From NCBI GenBank assembly GCA_016871415.1, contig VHDL01000004.1:62001-126000 (forward strand): DNA of 64,000 bases, in the 5' to 3' direction. The notes beneath the pieces were generated by a model that saw nothing but the letters and a program-made list of their open reading frames with translations, had not been told where the DNA came from and ran no database searches. Shown in pieces: positions 47,983 through 56,913 of this stretch (position 1 is the first letter of the stretch; each line of letters begins with the position of its first letter). This stretch comes from Verrucomicrobiota bacterium. Lineage in GTDB: Bacteria > Verrucomicrobiota > Verrucomicrobiia > Opitutales > UBA953. The position numbers were made by a program, and so were the translations under genes.

Positions 47983-48846
47983 TCAGCGACGATGCGAGGC
48001 GGGGATGTCCCCGGCGATTTCGGCGGGCCAGGACTTGATCGGCCGGATTGCCATACGCCGGTAGTGGCACTCGGCGGCCTCGGACTGGATCTGGATCTTG
48101 CCGGAACGCAGCGGGACCTCCGTCGTTGAGCCCTTCTCCTTGTAACGGGAGTTGAGCAGCACGTTCACCGTGCTGCCGTTGAGCCGGAAGACCGCGTGAC
48201 CGTCGAGGGCGTAGCACTCGATGAGATTCCATTCGCCGAACGGCTTCTCGGGGTATTCCGTGCCGTGCCAGACCCGCGCCGTGACCGTCGTGACCTTGCC
48301 CTTCGGGTCGTAGACGCGCGTCTTGACCGGGTCGTCGGTGCGGATGGGCATGTCGGCCATCGCGCCAGCCAGCGGCCACCAGTCGCCGATGTCGCCTTCC
48401 TGCACCTGCAGCTCTTGGCTGCGCATCCAGTATTTGCCCTGCGCGCCATGCTCGCCGACGCAGAAGATGAGAATGCCGTTGTCACGGACCTTGTCCACGC
48501 GGGGCACCCAGCGCTTCTCGCCCCAGCGCTGCTCCGTCTTCAGATGGAAATTCTCGTAGGAGGCCAGCGTCGTGAGAGCGCCGAAGACCTGTCCGGTGAT
48601 GTGTAGGACCGTCTCGCCGCCTTCCTGCCGGGTCGTCAAGACCTTGAGCGGGTCGTGGTTGAGTCCGAGCACGGGGTCCTCCTTGGCGGTCTTGCCGCGG
48701 ACGTAACCAGGCACCTCGAAGTTACGATGCACTGGCCCGAGCCACTTCTCCCATTGGGAGAGCTGCGGGTCGAGCATCGGGCGGAAGTCCGAATCCGCGG
48801 CCGAGAGCGGCGCGCAGAGGACGAGCAGGGGGAGCAGGCGTCGCAT
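47983..48846 (-). CDS. secreted DUF1080 (3-keto-glucan hydrolase-like) protein
   Basis: 287 residues with a signal peptide (MRRLLPLLVLCAPLSAADS). A jelly-roll fold of the DUF1080/concanavalin-like type is indicated by SYENFHLKTEQRWGEKR, NGILIFCVGEHG, EWNLIECYALDGHAVFRLNG, and GKIQIQSEAAECHYRRMAIRP. Members of this family have been linked to cleavage of 3-keto-glycosides made by Gfo/Idh-type enzymes, which would fit the neighbours, but that activity is an inference here. It lies 4 bp after the esterase and 3 bp before the ABC ATPase. Confidence 0.87.
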   Translation of the reverse strand: MRRLLPLLVLCAPLSAADSDFRPMLDPQLSQWEKWLGPVHRNFEVPGYVRGKTAKEDPVLGLNHDPLKVLTTRQEGGETVLHITGQVFGALTTLASYENFHLKTEQRWGEKRWVPRVDKVRDNGILIFCVGEHGAQGKYWMRSQELQVQEGDIGDWWPLAGAMADMPIRTDDPVKTRVYDPKGKVTTVTARVWHGTEYPEKPFGEWNLIECYALDGHAVFRLNGSTVNVLLNSRYKEKGSTTEVPLRSGKIQIQSEAAECHYRRMAIRPIKSWPAEIAGDIPASHRR

Positions 48847-48850
48847 GGGA

Positions 48851-49834
48851 TCAGCGGACGTCGCGCCAGAGCCAGCGCAGGGCTTCGGGGAGGAGCATGG
48901 CGCCGTGCTTGGAATTGTGGGTGCCTTCGCCTTCCACGTAGACGTGGTCGTAGCCCTTCTCCTTTAGGGCCGCGGCCATCTTGCGGTTCGCCTCGGGCCA
49001 GCTGCCGTGCTCATTGAGCAGATCGTTGGAGCCCTCCTGCTGGTAGACCCGGATGTTCTTGCGGGGATTCTGGCGCACCCAGTCGGGGTAGACGTCGCCG
49101 CCAGTCTCCTTGCCTCCGCTGATGTTCCAGCGGATCTTGGTGAAGCTGCCGATGGTCGTGAACACCTTGCTGAACTGGTCGGGGCGGTGCCAGGCGGCGT
49201 TGAAGGCGCAGATGCCGCCAGAGGAGGCGCCGGCAATGGCGCGACGGGCGGGGTCCTTGGAGATCTTGTACCCCTTGGCCTCGACCATCGGGATCATCTC
49301 TTCGATGAGGAACTGCGCGTAGAGCGGCGTCACGCTGTCGTATTCGAAGGAGCGGTTGGACTTCCCGAGCGGGCGGCCCTTGGCGTCCTTGCCCTTGGGG
49401 TTCTTGGCGTCGGGCACGAAGCCTGGGTTGATGAACAGTCCGATGGTCACGGGCATCTTGCCCTGGTGGATCAGGTTGTCGAAGACCGTGGGCACGCGCC
49501 AGGCGCCGGTGCGAGAGGAATAACCGAGGCCGTCCTGGAACACCATCAGGCAGGCCGGCTTCGAGCCGTCATACTGCTTGGGCACGTAGATCGCCCATTT
49601 GCGGGGGTAGCCCGGGAAGGCCTTGGAGTCCTTGAGCTCAAACTCCATCACTTCGCCCTTGGGCACTCCCGGCTTTCCCTCGGAGTCGGCCGTTAGGATA
49701 TACTGCTCGTCGAGCGACTTCGCCTTGGCGGCGGGCGCCTTGGTCTTGGGGGTGGCGGGCGTCTGGGCCGAGGCCTGAATCGCGGCCAAGAACGCGACGA
49801 AGAGGGTGAGCAGGGTCTTCATGGGGTCGCCCAT
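48851..49834 (-). CDS. secreted esterase, Fes/esterase-D-like alpha/beta hydrolase
   Basis: About 327 residues from ATG 49834 (GGAG 4 nt upstream); ATG 49822 is a second option. After the signal peptide ([18 protein letters not shown]) comes an alpha/beta hydrolase of the enterochelin-esterase group: [20 protein letters not shown], nucleophile in [20 protein letters not shown], and catalytic His in [20 protein letters not shown]. In PVC polysaccharide clusters such enzymes remove acyl or feruloyl groups. It is followed by DUF1080 after 4 bp. Confidence 0.87.
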   Translation of the reverse strand: MGDPMKTLLTLFVAFLAAIQASAQTPATPKTKAPAAKAKSLDEQYILTADSEGKPGVPKGEVMEFELKDSKAFPGYPRKWAIYVPKQYDGSKPACLMVFQDGLGYSSRTGAWRVPTVFDNLIHQGKMPVTIGLFINPGFVPDAKNPKGKDAKGRPLGKSNRSFEYDSVTPLYAQFLIEEMIPMVEAKGYKISKDPARRAIAGASSGGICAFNAAWHRPDQFSKVFTTIGSFTKIRWNISGGKETGGDVYPDWVRQNPRKNIRVYQQEGSNDLLNEHGSWPEANRKMAAALKEKGYDHVYVEGEGTHNSKHGAMLLPEALRWLWRDVR

Positions 49835-49874
49835 AGGACTCCATCCCCGCCGCCTAGACAAGCCCGCAGAGGGG

Positions 49875-51110
49875 TCAGCGCTGGTCGGCCGCAATCCGGT
49901 CCAAGCGCCATATTTCGGGGAACCGCCAGGCGACGCCGGCCATGACGCCGAAGGTGGCCACTCCGCCGAAGACTACCGCACCTACCGAGCCCAGCAGGCG
50001 GGCGGCCACTCCAGATTCGAAAGCGCCCAGTTCATTGGAGCAGCCGATGAAGATCGCCGTGACCGCGGACACCCGTCCCATGAGGGCGGGCGGGGTTCCG
50101 GTCTGCAGGATGGTCTGACGGATGATGACGTTGACCGCGTCCGCCCCGCCGATGATGAGCAGGAAAAGGCACGAGAGGACGAAGGAGTCTGAAAGCCCGA
50201 ATCCTATGGTGGCCAGCCCGAAGACCGCGAAGGAGGCGTAGAGCAGCGGACCCGCCCTCCGTATCGGCGGCAGCGTCACGAGCACGATCGACAGGAGCAC
50301 GGCGCCGAGCGAGGGCGCGGCCCGCAGCAGTCCGAGGCCGAGCGGTCCGACATGGAGAATCTCCGCGGCGAAGACCGGCAGCAGCGCCACCGCACCTCCG
50401 AAGAGCACGGCGAAGAGGTCGAGCGTGAAGGCACCGAGCAGCAGACGTCTGCCCAGCATAAAGTCGATGCCGGCGCGCAGGCTGCGGAGGACGGGCTCGG
50501 GTTCCTTGGTACGCAGTGACCGTGGCACCTTGATCGCGAGACAGCCCGCCAGTGAGAGGGCGAAGAATGCCGTCATCACGGAGTAGGCGAGCGTCTGCCC
50601 GCCGGCAGCCCAAAGCACCCCGGCGAGGGCGGGGCCGGCCACGCAGGAGCCTTCAAAGACGGCGTTCCGCCAACGCACGCCGTCGCCGAGCAGGGCGTGG
50701 GGCACGACTTCCCCGATGAGGGCCTGGCGTGCGGTCGTCAGGAAGCTACGCGCGACGCCTCCCAAGGTGACCACCGAATAGAGCAGGACGAGCGGGAATG
50801 GAAATCCATCGGTCAATCCGGGCAGGAGCAGGAGTGAGCCGAGCACGAGCATGACTGAGAGCGACAGGGCCGCCACCGTGCGCCTATCCCGGGTGTCCGC
50901 CACGTGACCGGCGAAAAGCACTGAACCGATGAATGGCACGACTTCGGCCAGCCCGATTGCGCCGAGCGCGAGCGGGTCCTTCGTCAGCTCGTAAACCTGC
51001 CAGGACACGGCGACGGCCTGGATCTGGACGGCCAGTGTGCCGAAGAGCACGGAGGCCAGATACCACCGGAAGCCGGTGATCGAAGCCGCGGTCTCCTTGC
51101 GCTCGGACAT
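49875..51110 (-). CDS. MFS transporter, EntS/DHA3-like exporter
   Basis: 411 residues with 10-12 TM segments. The loop-2/3 motif reads [18 protein letters not shown] and the first half has [22 protein letters not shown], both typical of the DHA3 group that includes the enterobactin exporter EntS. Substrate is not predictable. It lies 40 bp after the DUF1501 gene and 40 bp before the esterase start in the same direction. Its presence among secreted sugar enzymes could mean sugar efflux or uptake rather than siderophore export. Confidence 0.88.
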   Translation of the reverse strand: MSERKETAASITGFRWYLASVLFGTLAVQIQAVAVSWQVYELTKDPLALGAIGLAEVVPFIGSVLFAGHVADTRDRRTVAALSLSVMLVLGSLLLLPGLTDGFPFPLVLLYSVVTLGGVARSFLTTARQALIGEVVPHALLGDGVRWRNAVFEGSCVAGPALAGVLWAAGGQTLAYSVMTAFFALSLAGCLAIKVPRSLRTKEPEPVLRSLRAGIDFMLGRRLLLGAFTLDLFAVLFGGAVALLPVFAAEILHVGPLGLGLLRAAPSLGAVLLSIVLVTLPPIRRAGPLLYASFAVFGLATIGFGLSDSFVLSCLFLLIIGGADAVNVIIRQTILQTGTPPALMGRVSAVTAIFIGCSNELGAFESGVAARLLGSVGAVVFGGVATFGVMAGVAWRFPEIWRLDRIAADQR

Positions 51111-51149
51111 GGGCCGACGGTGCGTCCGGCGCTCCGGTCAGTCAACCGT

Positions 51150-52586
51150 TCAGGCCAGGATCGGCTTCACCACGTGTCCGTGCACGTCGGTCAGGCGGTA
51201 GTAGCGCCCTTGGAACTTGAAGGTCAGCCGCTCGTGATTGACGCCCATAAGGTGGAGCATCGTGGCGTGCAGGTCGTGCACGTGCACGCCGTCCGCCGCG
51301 ATGTTGTAACCGAAGTCGTCGGTCGCCCCGTGCACGTGACCTCCGCGCACGCCGCCGCCGGACATCCACATCGAGAAGCAGCGAGGGTGGTGGTCCCGGC
51401 CGTAACTCTCCTTGGTCATCTTGCCCTGGCAATAGGCGGTGCGTCCGAACTCGCCACCCCAGATGACCAGCGTGTCCTCCAGCAGGCCCCGGCGCTTGAG
51501 GTCCTTGATCAGCGCCGCCGCCGGCTTATCGGTCTGCTTGCACTGGCGGCGGATGCCTCCGGGCAGCCCGCCGTGGTTGTCCCAGCCCTGATGGAAGAGG
51601 TTCACGAAGCGCACACCTTTCTCGACGAGACGTCGGGCGAGCAGGCAGTTGGCGGCGAAGGAACCGGGCTGGCTCACGCTTTCGCCATACATCTCGAGGG
51701 TCTCCTTCGATTCCCCGGAGATGTCGGTCACTTCGGGCACGCTGGTCTGCATGCGGTAGGCCATCTCTGCCTGCGCGAGGCGGGCGTCGACCTCGGGGTC
51801 GAGCTCGCTGGCGCGTTGCACGCCGTTGAGTTTGCCGAGGGCGTCGAGCATGCCCCGCCTCGCATGGGGGGAGACGCCTTCGGGATTGGTCAGATAGAGC
51901 ACGGGCTCCTTGCCGGCCTTGAACTGGACTCCCTGATGTTCGGAGGGCAGGAATCCCGAACCCCAGAGGCGTGAGTAGAGCGGCTGGTCCTTGGTCGCGT
52001 CCCGGGAGACCAGTACGATGAAGGCGGGGAGGTTCTCGTTCATGCTACCCAGGCCGTAGGAGGCCCAGGCGCCCATGGAGGGGCGGCCGGCGATCTGGCT
52101 GCCGGAGCAGAAGAACGTGATGCCGGGATCGTGGTTGATGGCCTCGGTGTGCATCGACCGGATGACGCAGATGTCGTCCGCCATCGCCCCGGTCTCGGCC
52201 ATGATGTCGGAATATTCGACGCCGCTGAGGCCGTATTTCTTGAACTCGGTGAAGGAGCCAGCCAGGGGCAGGCGCGACTGGTTGCCACTCATCCCAGTGA
52301 GCCGCTGGCCCTTGCGGACGGAGTCGGGCAGGTCCTGTCCGTGCCGTTCTCGGAGCAGCGGCTTGGGGTCGAGCGTCTCGAATTGGGACGGGCCGCCGGC
52401 CTGGAAGAGGTAGATGACGCGCTTGGCCTTGGCGGGGAAGTGCATGCCCACGGCCTCGCCCGCGGCGGACGCGTCGGGCACGAGGTGGCGGAGGGCGAGA
52501 GCGCCCATGCCCAGCGCGGAGGTCCCGAGGAAATGCCTGCGCGTTGGGCGCATCACGGCGTCGTAGGTGGGGATGAAAGGACTCAT
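51150..52586 (-). CDS. Tat-exported DUF1501 protein
   Basis: 478 residues. The signal MRPTRRHFLGTSALGMGALAL has a twin-arginine motif. The body belongs to DUF1501 (sulfatase/alkaline-phosphatase-like fold): VIYLFQAGGPSQFETLDPKP, NHDPGITFFCSG, FHQGWDNHGG, and IWGGEFGRTAYCQGK with YGRDHHPRCFSMW. These genes almost always follow a DUF1549/DUF1553 cytochrome gene, as here (4-bp gap). The pair is characteristic of Planctomycetes and Verrucomicrobia; biochemical function is not settled. In-frame extension to 52919 overlaps the upstream gene and is spurious. Confidence 0.92.
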   Translation of the reverse strand: MSPFIPTYDAVMRPTRRHFLGTSALGMGALALRHLVPDASAAGEAVGMHFPAKAKRVIYLFQAGGPSQFETLDPKPLLRERHGQDLPDSVRKGQRLTGMSGNQSRLPLAGSFTEFKKYGLSGVEYSDIMAETGAMADDICVIRSMHTEAINHDPGITFFCSGSQIAGRPSMGAWASYGLGSMNENLPAFIVLVSRDATKDQPLYSRLWGSGFLPSEHQGVQFKAGKEPVLYLTNPEGVSPHARRGMLDALGKLNGVQRASELDPEVDARLAQAEMAYRMQTSVPEVTDISGESKETLEMYGESVSQPGSFAANCLLARRLVEKGVRFVNLFHQGWDNHGGLPGGIRRQCKQTDKPAAALIKDLKRRGLLEDTLVIWGGEFGRTAYCQGKMTKESYGRDHHPRCFSMWMSGGGVRGGHVHGATDDFGYNIAADGVHVHDLHATMLHLMGVNHERLTFKFQGRYYRLTDVHGHVVKPILA

Positions 52587-52590
52587 GGGA

Positions 52591-55500
52591 TCAGCGCGAG
52601 GTGACGAAGGCGTCGCTGGCCATGATGGTCGAGGCGACGAGTGAAAGCGCGGCGATGTCGGGGTCGCCTGGGGGAGGAGGAGCCGGTGCGGCCGGCTGGG
52701 ATTTCTTCTCGGGTCCTGCCTTCTTTTCCTTGGCGGCGTTGCCCTTGGGCGGGTCGGCGGGCGGAGGGGCGGCCTTGATGCCCAGCACGAGTCCGGCCGC
52801 CACCGGATCGGCGGCGAACTCCTCGCGACGCTGACGATGAAGTTCGCGTAGTGCGGACAGCTCATCGGCGCCCGGCGTCCGACCGCAGAGCAGGCGGAAG
52901 GCATAGCTGATGCGGGCATCGATGTCCTTCCCCGCCGTCTGGGCGCGTCGCGCGACGCTGTTGGCAGCGCTGACGAACGTGGGATTGTTGAGGAGCACCA
53001 GAGCCTGCAGTGGCGTGTTCGTGGTCAGACGCTTGGGCTGGCAGATCTCGCGGGAGCCGGCGTCGAAGATGAGCATGTCGTCCGGCGGAGCGGTGCGCTT
53101 GCGGAAGACATAGACGCTCCGGTAAGGCTCGTGCTCCTGGGCGCTGGCGCCGCCGAACCGTTCTTTGAGAAGGCCGCCGGCCTGGAGCGCTTGGTCGCGT
53201 ACGGTCTCCGCTGAGAGACGGATGACCGGTCCGCGCGCCAGGAGGCGGTTGGCGGGGTCTTTTTCGCGATGCTTCTTGGTCGGGGTCGAATCCTGACGGA
53301 AAGTCGCGCTGAGCAGGATGCGTCGCATGAGCGCGCGCACGTCCCAGCCGCCGCTCACGAAATCGGCCGCGAGCGTGTCGAGGATTTCCAGATGCGCCGG
53401 CAGGTCGCCCATGAGTCCGAAGTTCTCGCCTGAAGTGACAAGGCCCTGCCCGAAAAGCTGCGTCCAAACCCGGTTCACCAGCACGCGGGAAGTCAGCGGC
53501 TGCTTGGGATGGGTGAGCCAGCGGGCCAGTCCGAGCCGGTCGCGGGGTAGGGAGGGGTCCCACGGAAGCACGGCCTCGGGGGCTCCGGGCCCGACCGGTT
53601 TGGTCCTGTCGGGCTTGTCGTATTCGCCGCGCGTGAGGACGTAGGTCGGCGGGGCGTGCTTCGACGTACGCATGACCGGGAAGGCGGGGGCCTTGATCTG
53701 GTGGTCGTTGAGGGCGCGTCTCGCCCCGACGAGCTTCGCGTAGGAATCGATCCACGGCCTGTGTTCCCTGCGAAGCCGATGGTCGGCGACCGTCGCGTCG
53801 TCGAGAGAGCCGGCCTTGATGCCATGTTCGACGGCGACTTCGGCGGCGGTCAGGGCCGAACGCCACAGCTTGACCTCGTCCATCCGTCCGTTGCGGAACC
53901 CGGAATCGCGGGAACGGCTGCCGAGCTCGAGCGAATTCGGACGGAAAGGCGCGTCGAGCGTGTCGCGGACGACCTTGGTGGTAACGGGCTTTCCGTCCAG
54001 GTAGATGCGCAGGCCCGAAGCCTCCGATGATCCATCATAGGTCACCGTCACCCGCATCCATCGGCTGATCGGCAGCTCCTGCGATGTTTCGATGGAGGCC
54101 GCTGAAGCCGGCCAGAGGTGGATGGCGCTCCAGCGCAGACGACCTTCGGTGATGAGGAGCTCGAGTCCCGACGCGTCCCCTTCTCCCGAGTAGAAGCCCG
54201 ACGAGTGCAGCAGCGTCGCCCGGGCGTTCTTCTCTCCCAGCCGCATGTGCGCCGAGAACGTGAACGGGGTGAATCGGTCGTATTTCTCCAGTCCGGCCAG
54301 CATGAGTCCGCCGTCACCGTCGAAAGCCAGACCCTTGCCTTGCACCCCTTCGCACAGTTCCACCTGCCCGAGCTGGTCGCCGCGTGAGCGTTCGAACGTC
54401 GCGGGCTTACCGTTGGTGACGGCGTTATCCGTGCCGACCTTGGTGAGGGATTCGAAGGGATAGTGGGCTTCGGGCGCGGGCACCGTGACATCGGTGAGCG
54501 GCGCAGAGGAGCGGATGCCGTTCACGCTCAGTCCGTGGAGGGCCTCGGCCTCCCTGACGGCGGCGATCAGCTCCTTCTCCTTCGCCTCTTCTCCGGGCTG
54601 GTAGAGACGGGTGATCGGAGGGGGAGGCTGGCCGTGGAAATCAAGGAGACCGTTCTCATCGAGGTCTCCGAACATCGCCGCCACCGCGAAGAAATCCTTC
54701 TGGGAGATCGGGTCATACTTGTGGTCGTGGCACTTGGCGCAGTCCAGCGTCAGACTCAGGAACGCGTAGCCCGTGGTGGCCACGCGGTCGGCGATGCCGT
54801 CCTGACGGAACTCCTCGGCGATCGAGCCGCCTTCGAAGGTCATGCGATGGATGCGGCTGAAGGCGGTGGCGACGCGGGTGGATTGCGAGGCGTCCGGCAG
54901 CAGGTCGCCCGCAACCTGTTCCGTGATGAACCGATCGTAGGGCATGTTGTCCCGGATGGCGTTCAGCACCCAGTCCCGCCAGGGCCAGGCGAACATCGGC
55001 TTGTCGCCCGTGTAGCCCCAGGTGTCGGCGTAACGCGACAGGTCGAGCCAGGCTACCGCCTGATGCTCGGCCGCGCGCGGGGAGGCGAGGAGCGCGTCGA
55101 CCCGGCGCAGGTAGGCGTCCGGTGACTTGTCGGCGATGAAAGCGTCCGTCTCTTCCGGCGACGGCGGCAGACCCGTGGTCGCGAGATGAAGGCGGCGCAG
55201 GAGAGTCGCGCGGTCGGTTTCGGGAAGTGTGGACAGTCCGGCCTTGCTCGCGGCGGCAGCCACGAAGCGGTCGATGGGATCCCGAGCCCAGCCTTCGCCG
55301 GCCCGGGGCGGCTCGAACCTCACCGGGGGCACGAAGGCCCAATGAGGTTCATATTTCGCGCCCTCCTTGATCCAGCGGATCAGCACCTCGCGTTCCGCCT
55401 TCGTGAGCGGACGGTTCAGGTCGGGCGGCGGCATGATGTCATCTGGATCCGTGCTGAGCATCCGTCTAACCATCTCGCTGTTCTCAATATCGCCGGGAAT

Positions 55501-55713
55501 GATGGCTCGCTCGCCGCTCTTCAGCTCCTTGGTCGCTCCCGTCAGCTCATCCAGCCTCAGACCCGCCTTGCGACCCTTGTTAGCATCGGGTCCGTGACAG
55601 CCGTAGCAGCGGTCGGATAGGATGGGACGCACGTCTCGGTTGAAGCTGACGGGCGCGTCCGCCTCCGCGACGTCCGCATATAGCAAAATCAGGAGGGCAA
55701 GGGCGATCCTCAT
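52591..55713 (-). CDS. planctomycete cytochrome c / DUF1549 / LamG / DUF1553 protein (PSD1 family)
   Basis: 1040 residues with a signal peptide (about 1-20). Domains in order: cytochrome c-like PSC1 with CYGCHG (Cys36, Cys39, His40); DUF1549 (about 145-360; RRLHLATTGLPPSPEE, LDLSRYADTWGY, and a second heme-type CAKCHDHKYDPI); a LamG/concanavalin-like insert (about 445-640); DUF1553 (about 715-985; RLGLARWLTHPKQPLTSRVL, NTPLQALVLLNNP). A Pro/Lys/Ala-rich stretch precedes the C terminus. It probably mediates periplasmic electron transfer coupled to glycan processing. It is partnered with the DUF1501 gene. Confidence 0.92.
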   Translation of the reverse strand: MRIALALLILLYADVAEADAPVSFNRDVRPILSDRCYGCHGPDANKGRKAGLRLDELTGATKELKSGERAIIPGDIENSEMVRRMLSTDPDDIMPPPDLNRPLTKAEREVLIRWIKEGAKYEPHWAFVPPVRFEPPRAGEGWARDPIDRFVAAAASKAGLSTLPETDRATLLRRLHLATTGLPPSPEETDAFIADKSPDAYLRRVDALLASPRAAEHQAVAWLDLSRYADTWGYTGDKPMFAWPWRDWVLNAIRDNMPYDRFITEQVAGDLLPDASQSTRVATAFSRIHRMTFEGGSIAEEFRQDGIADRVATTGYAFLSLTLDCAKCHDHKYDPISQKDFFAVAAMFGDLDENGLLDFHGQPPPPITRLYQPGEEAKEKELIAAVREAEALHGLSVNGIRSSAPLTDVTVPAPEAHYPFESLTKVGTDNAVTNGKPATFERSRGDQLGQVELCEGVQGKGLAFDGDGGLMLAGLEKYDRFTPFTFSAHMRLGEKNARATLLHSSGFYSGEGDASGLELLITEGRLRWSAIHLWPASAASIETSQELPISRWMRVTVTYDGSSEASGLRIYLDGKPVTTKVVRDTLDAPFRPNSLELGSRSRDSGFRNGRMDEVKLWRSALTAAEVAVEHGIKAGSLDDATVADHRLRREHRPWIDSYAKLVGARRALNDHQIKAPAFPVMRTSKHAPPTYVLTRGEYDKPDRTKPVGPGAPEAVLPWDPSLPRDRLGLARWLTHPKQPLTSRVLVNRVWTQLFGQGLVTSGENFGLMGDLPAHLEILDTLAADFVSGGWDVRALMRRILLSATFRQDSTPTKKHREKDPANRLLARGPVIRLSAETVRDQALQAGGLLKERFGGASAQEHEPYRSVYVFRKRTAPPDDMLIFDAGSREICQPKRLTTNTPLQALVLLNNPTFVSAANSVARRAQTAGKDIDARISYAFRLLCGRTPGADELSALRELHRQRREEFAADPVAAGLVLGIKAAPPPADPPKGNAAKEKKAGPEKKSQPAAPAPPPPGDPDIAALSLVASTIMASDAFVTSR

Positions 55714-55789
55714 TAAGTCTTACTTTAACGGAATCATGGATAAAGCCAACAGGGGTAAACCACTCATTTCACAATTGACGGAGAAAGAA

Positions 55790-56743
55790 TCACCGTGCCG
55801 TAGATCGCCACTCCTCCTCGAGCGCGGTGGGGTCGGGCGGGCCGTCCAGCAGCAGTATGCGGTATCGCATCGTCAGCCTGCCGTCGGCCGGGACGGTGAT
55901 CGGAGCCCGCTTGACGGGGGTGAAGGCCACGAAGGGGTCCTTGGGATTGAAACGCGTATGCTGCTCGGGGCCGCCCAACAGATGTAGCACGGCATAGCCG
56001 GCCTGCCCGCCGGGCGTCGGACCACCGAAATAGAACCACCGCGCCCGCTCTCCGTCGCCTTTGACCCGGTCGTCGATTCCGCCGGAGGTCAGAAAGCTCA
56101 GTCTGGCCGCCTCGGGGCGCGTGTGCACCCAGTCGGGTCGACCCCTCAGGCCCAGACCTCCGTAATGATGGGACTTGAGGTGGACTTCGTGCCCGGTGAC
56201 GTTGTGATAAGTGATCTCAAGGTCGAACCGATGCGCATCACGCCCGCCGGGAACGGGAGAGATCAGCCAGGTCTCGTGAAGGATTGTGACCTCGCCCGCT
56301 GGAGTCGCGGCAAACGATTCCATGTCGCATTCCACCGACGCATTTTCCCGGATTAGTCGCGGGCGATTTCGGACCCGAACGCCGCCTGTTCCCTTGCCGA
56401 TATTCCAGAAGTCCGGTTGGAGGCCGTTCCATTCCACGGCGGACCAGGCAGTCCAGATGCCGTGATGATGCGGATGATCCGCGGGGAAACTGTCGCTGAG
56501 CTCGACACCGGACGGCGACAACAATGGATGAAGGAATCCTGAGCGTGCATAGACGGGCTTCATTCCGGCCTTCTGCGCTTTGGCATGCTGGTAGGTCATG
56601 ACGTGTCTTCCGTTCCGCAGGAACCGGACGTTTCCTTCGCCGTCCTGCTCCCTCGTCCAATCCGAACTCCCTGCAGCGGAGCGATCCGAGGATGCGTAGC
56701 CGATGAGAAGTAAGGACGCCAAGGTCGTGGGGAGTAGCTTCAC
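55790..56743 (-). CDS. secreted DUF6807 (PmoA-like) protein
   Basis: 317 residues from GTG 56743, with AAGG 8 nt before it. A signal peptide (KLLPTTLASLLLIGYASS) precedes a fold with FLHPLLSPSGVELSDSFPAD followed by HPHHHGIW, SHHYGGLGLRG, and KDPFVAFTPVKRAPITVPA. This matches the DUF6807 family, named methane oxygenase PmoA in some databases although it has no shown link to methane oxidation. It is widespread in PVC polysaccharide loci. It is the first gene of the minus-strand cluster; a 76-bp A/T-rich spacer separates it from the cytochrome gene, which may have its own promoter. Confidence 0.85.
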   Translation of the reverse strand: MKLLPTTLASLLLIGYASSDRSAAGSSDWTREQDGEGNVRFLRNGRHVMTYQHAKAQKAGMKPVYARSGFLHPLLSPSGVELSDSFPADHPHHHGIWTAWSAVEWNGLQPDFWNIGKGTGGVRVRNRPRLIRENASVECDMESFAATPAGEVTILHETWLISPVPGGRDAHRFDLEITYHNVTGHEVHLKSHHYGGLGLRGRPDWVHTRPEAARLSFLTSGGIDDRVKGDGERARWFYFGGPTPGGQAGYAVLHLLGGPEQHTRFNPKDPFVAFTPVKRAPITVPADGRLTMRYRILLLDGPPDPTALEEEWRSTAR

Positions 56744-56913
56744 TGACAGACCTTATGAGCGGTCTTCCGACGTTCACCCGTTTTATCGGGCAAATAGAGT
56801 TACAATCGTATCCATTCATTTATTTAAATGACCGATATAATCATATCCTTCATAAAGGATAGATTTCAGTCATTTAAACTTGAGCCTGTCACTTTTTCCA
56901 CGAGTAATCGCAC
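56744..56913. promoter_or_regulatory. A/T-rich divergent promoter region between PmoA-like gene and glmM
   Basis: 170 bp, far more A/T-rich than the rest of the window. It holds TATAAT (56836-56841, plus strand, without a good -35), an imperfect dyad CATTTA/TAAATG (56817-56830), a 7-bp hairpin TATCCTT/AAGGATA with loop CATA (56844-56861), and a further CATTTAAA copy at 56871. It should contain the glmM promoter and that of the sugar cluster. The dyads could be operators. Exact elements are not certain. Confidence 0.45.
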
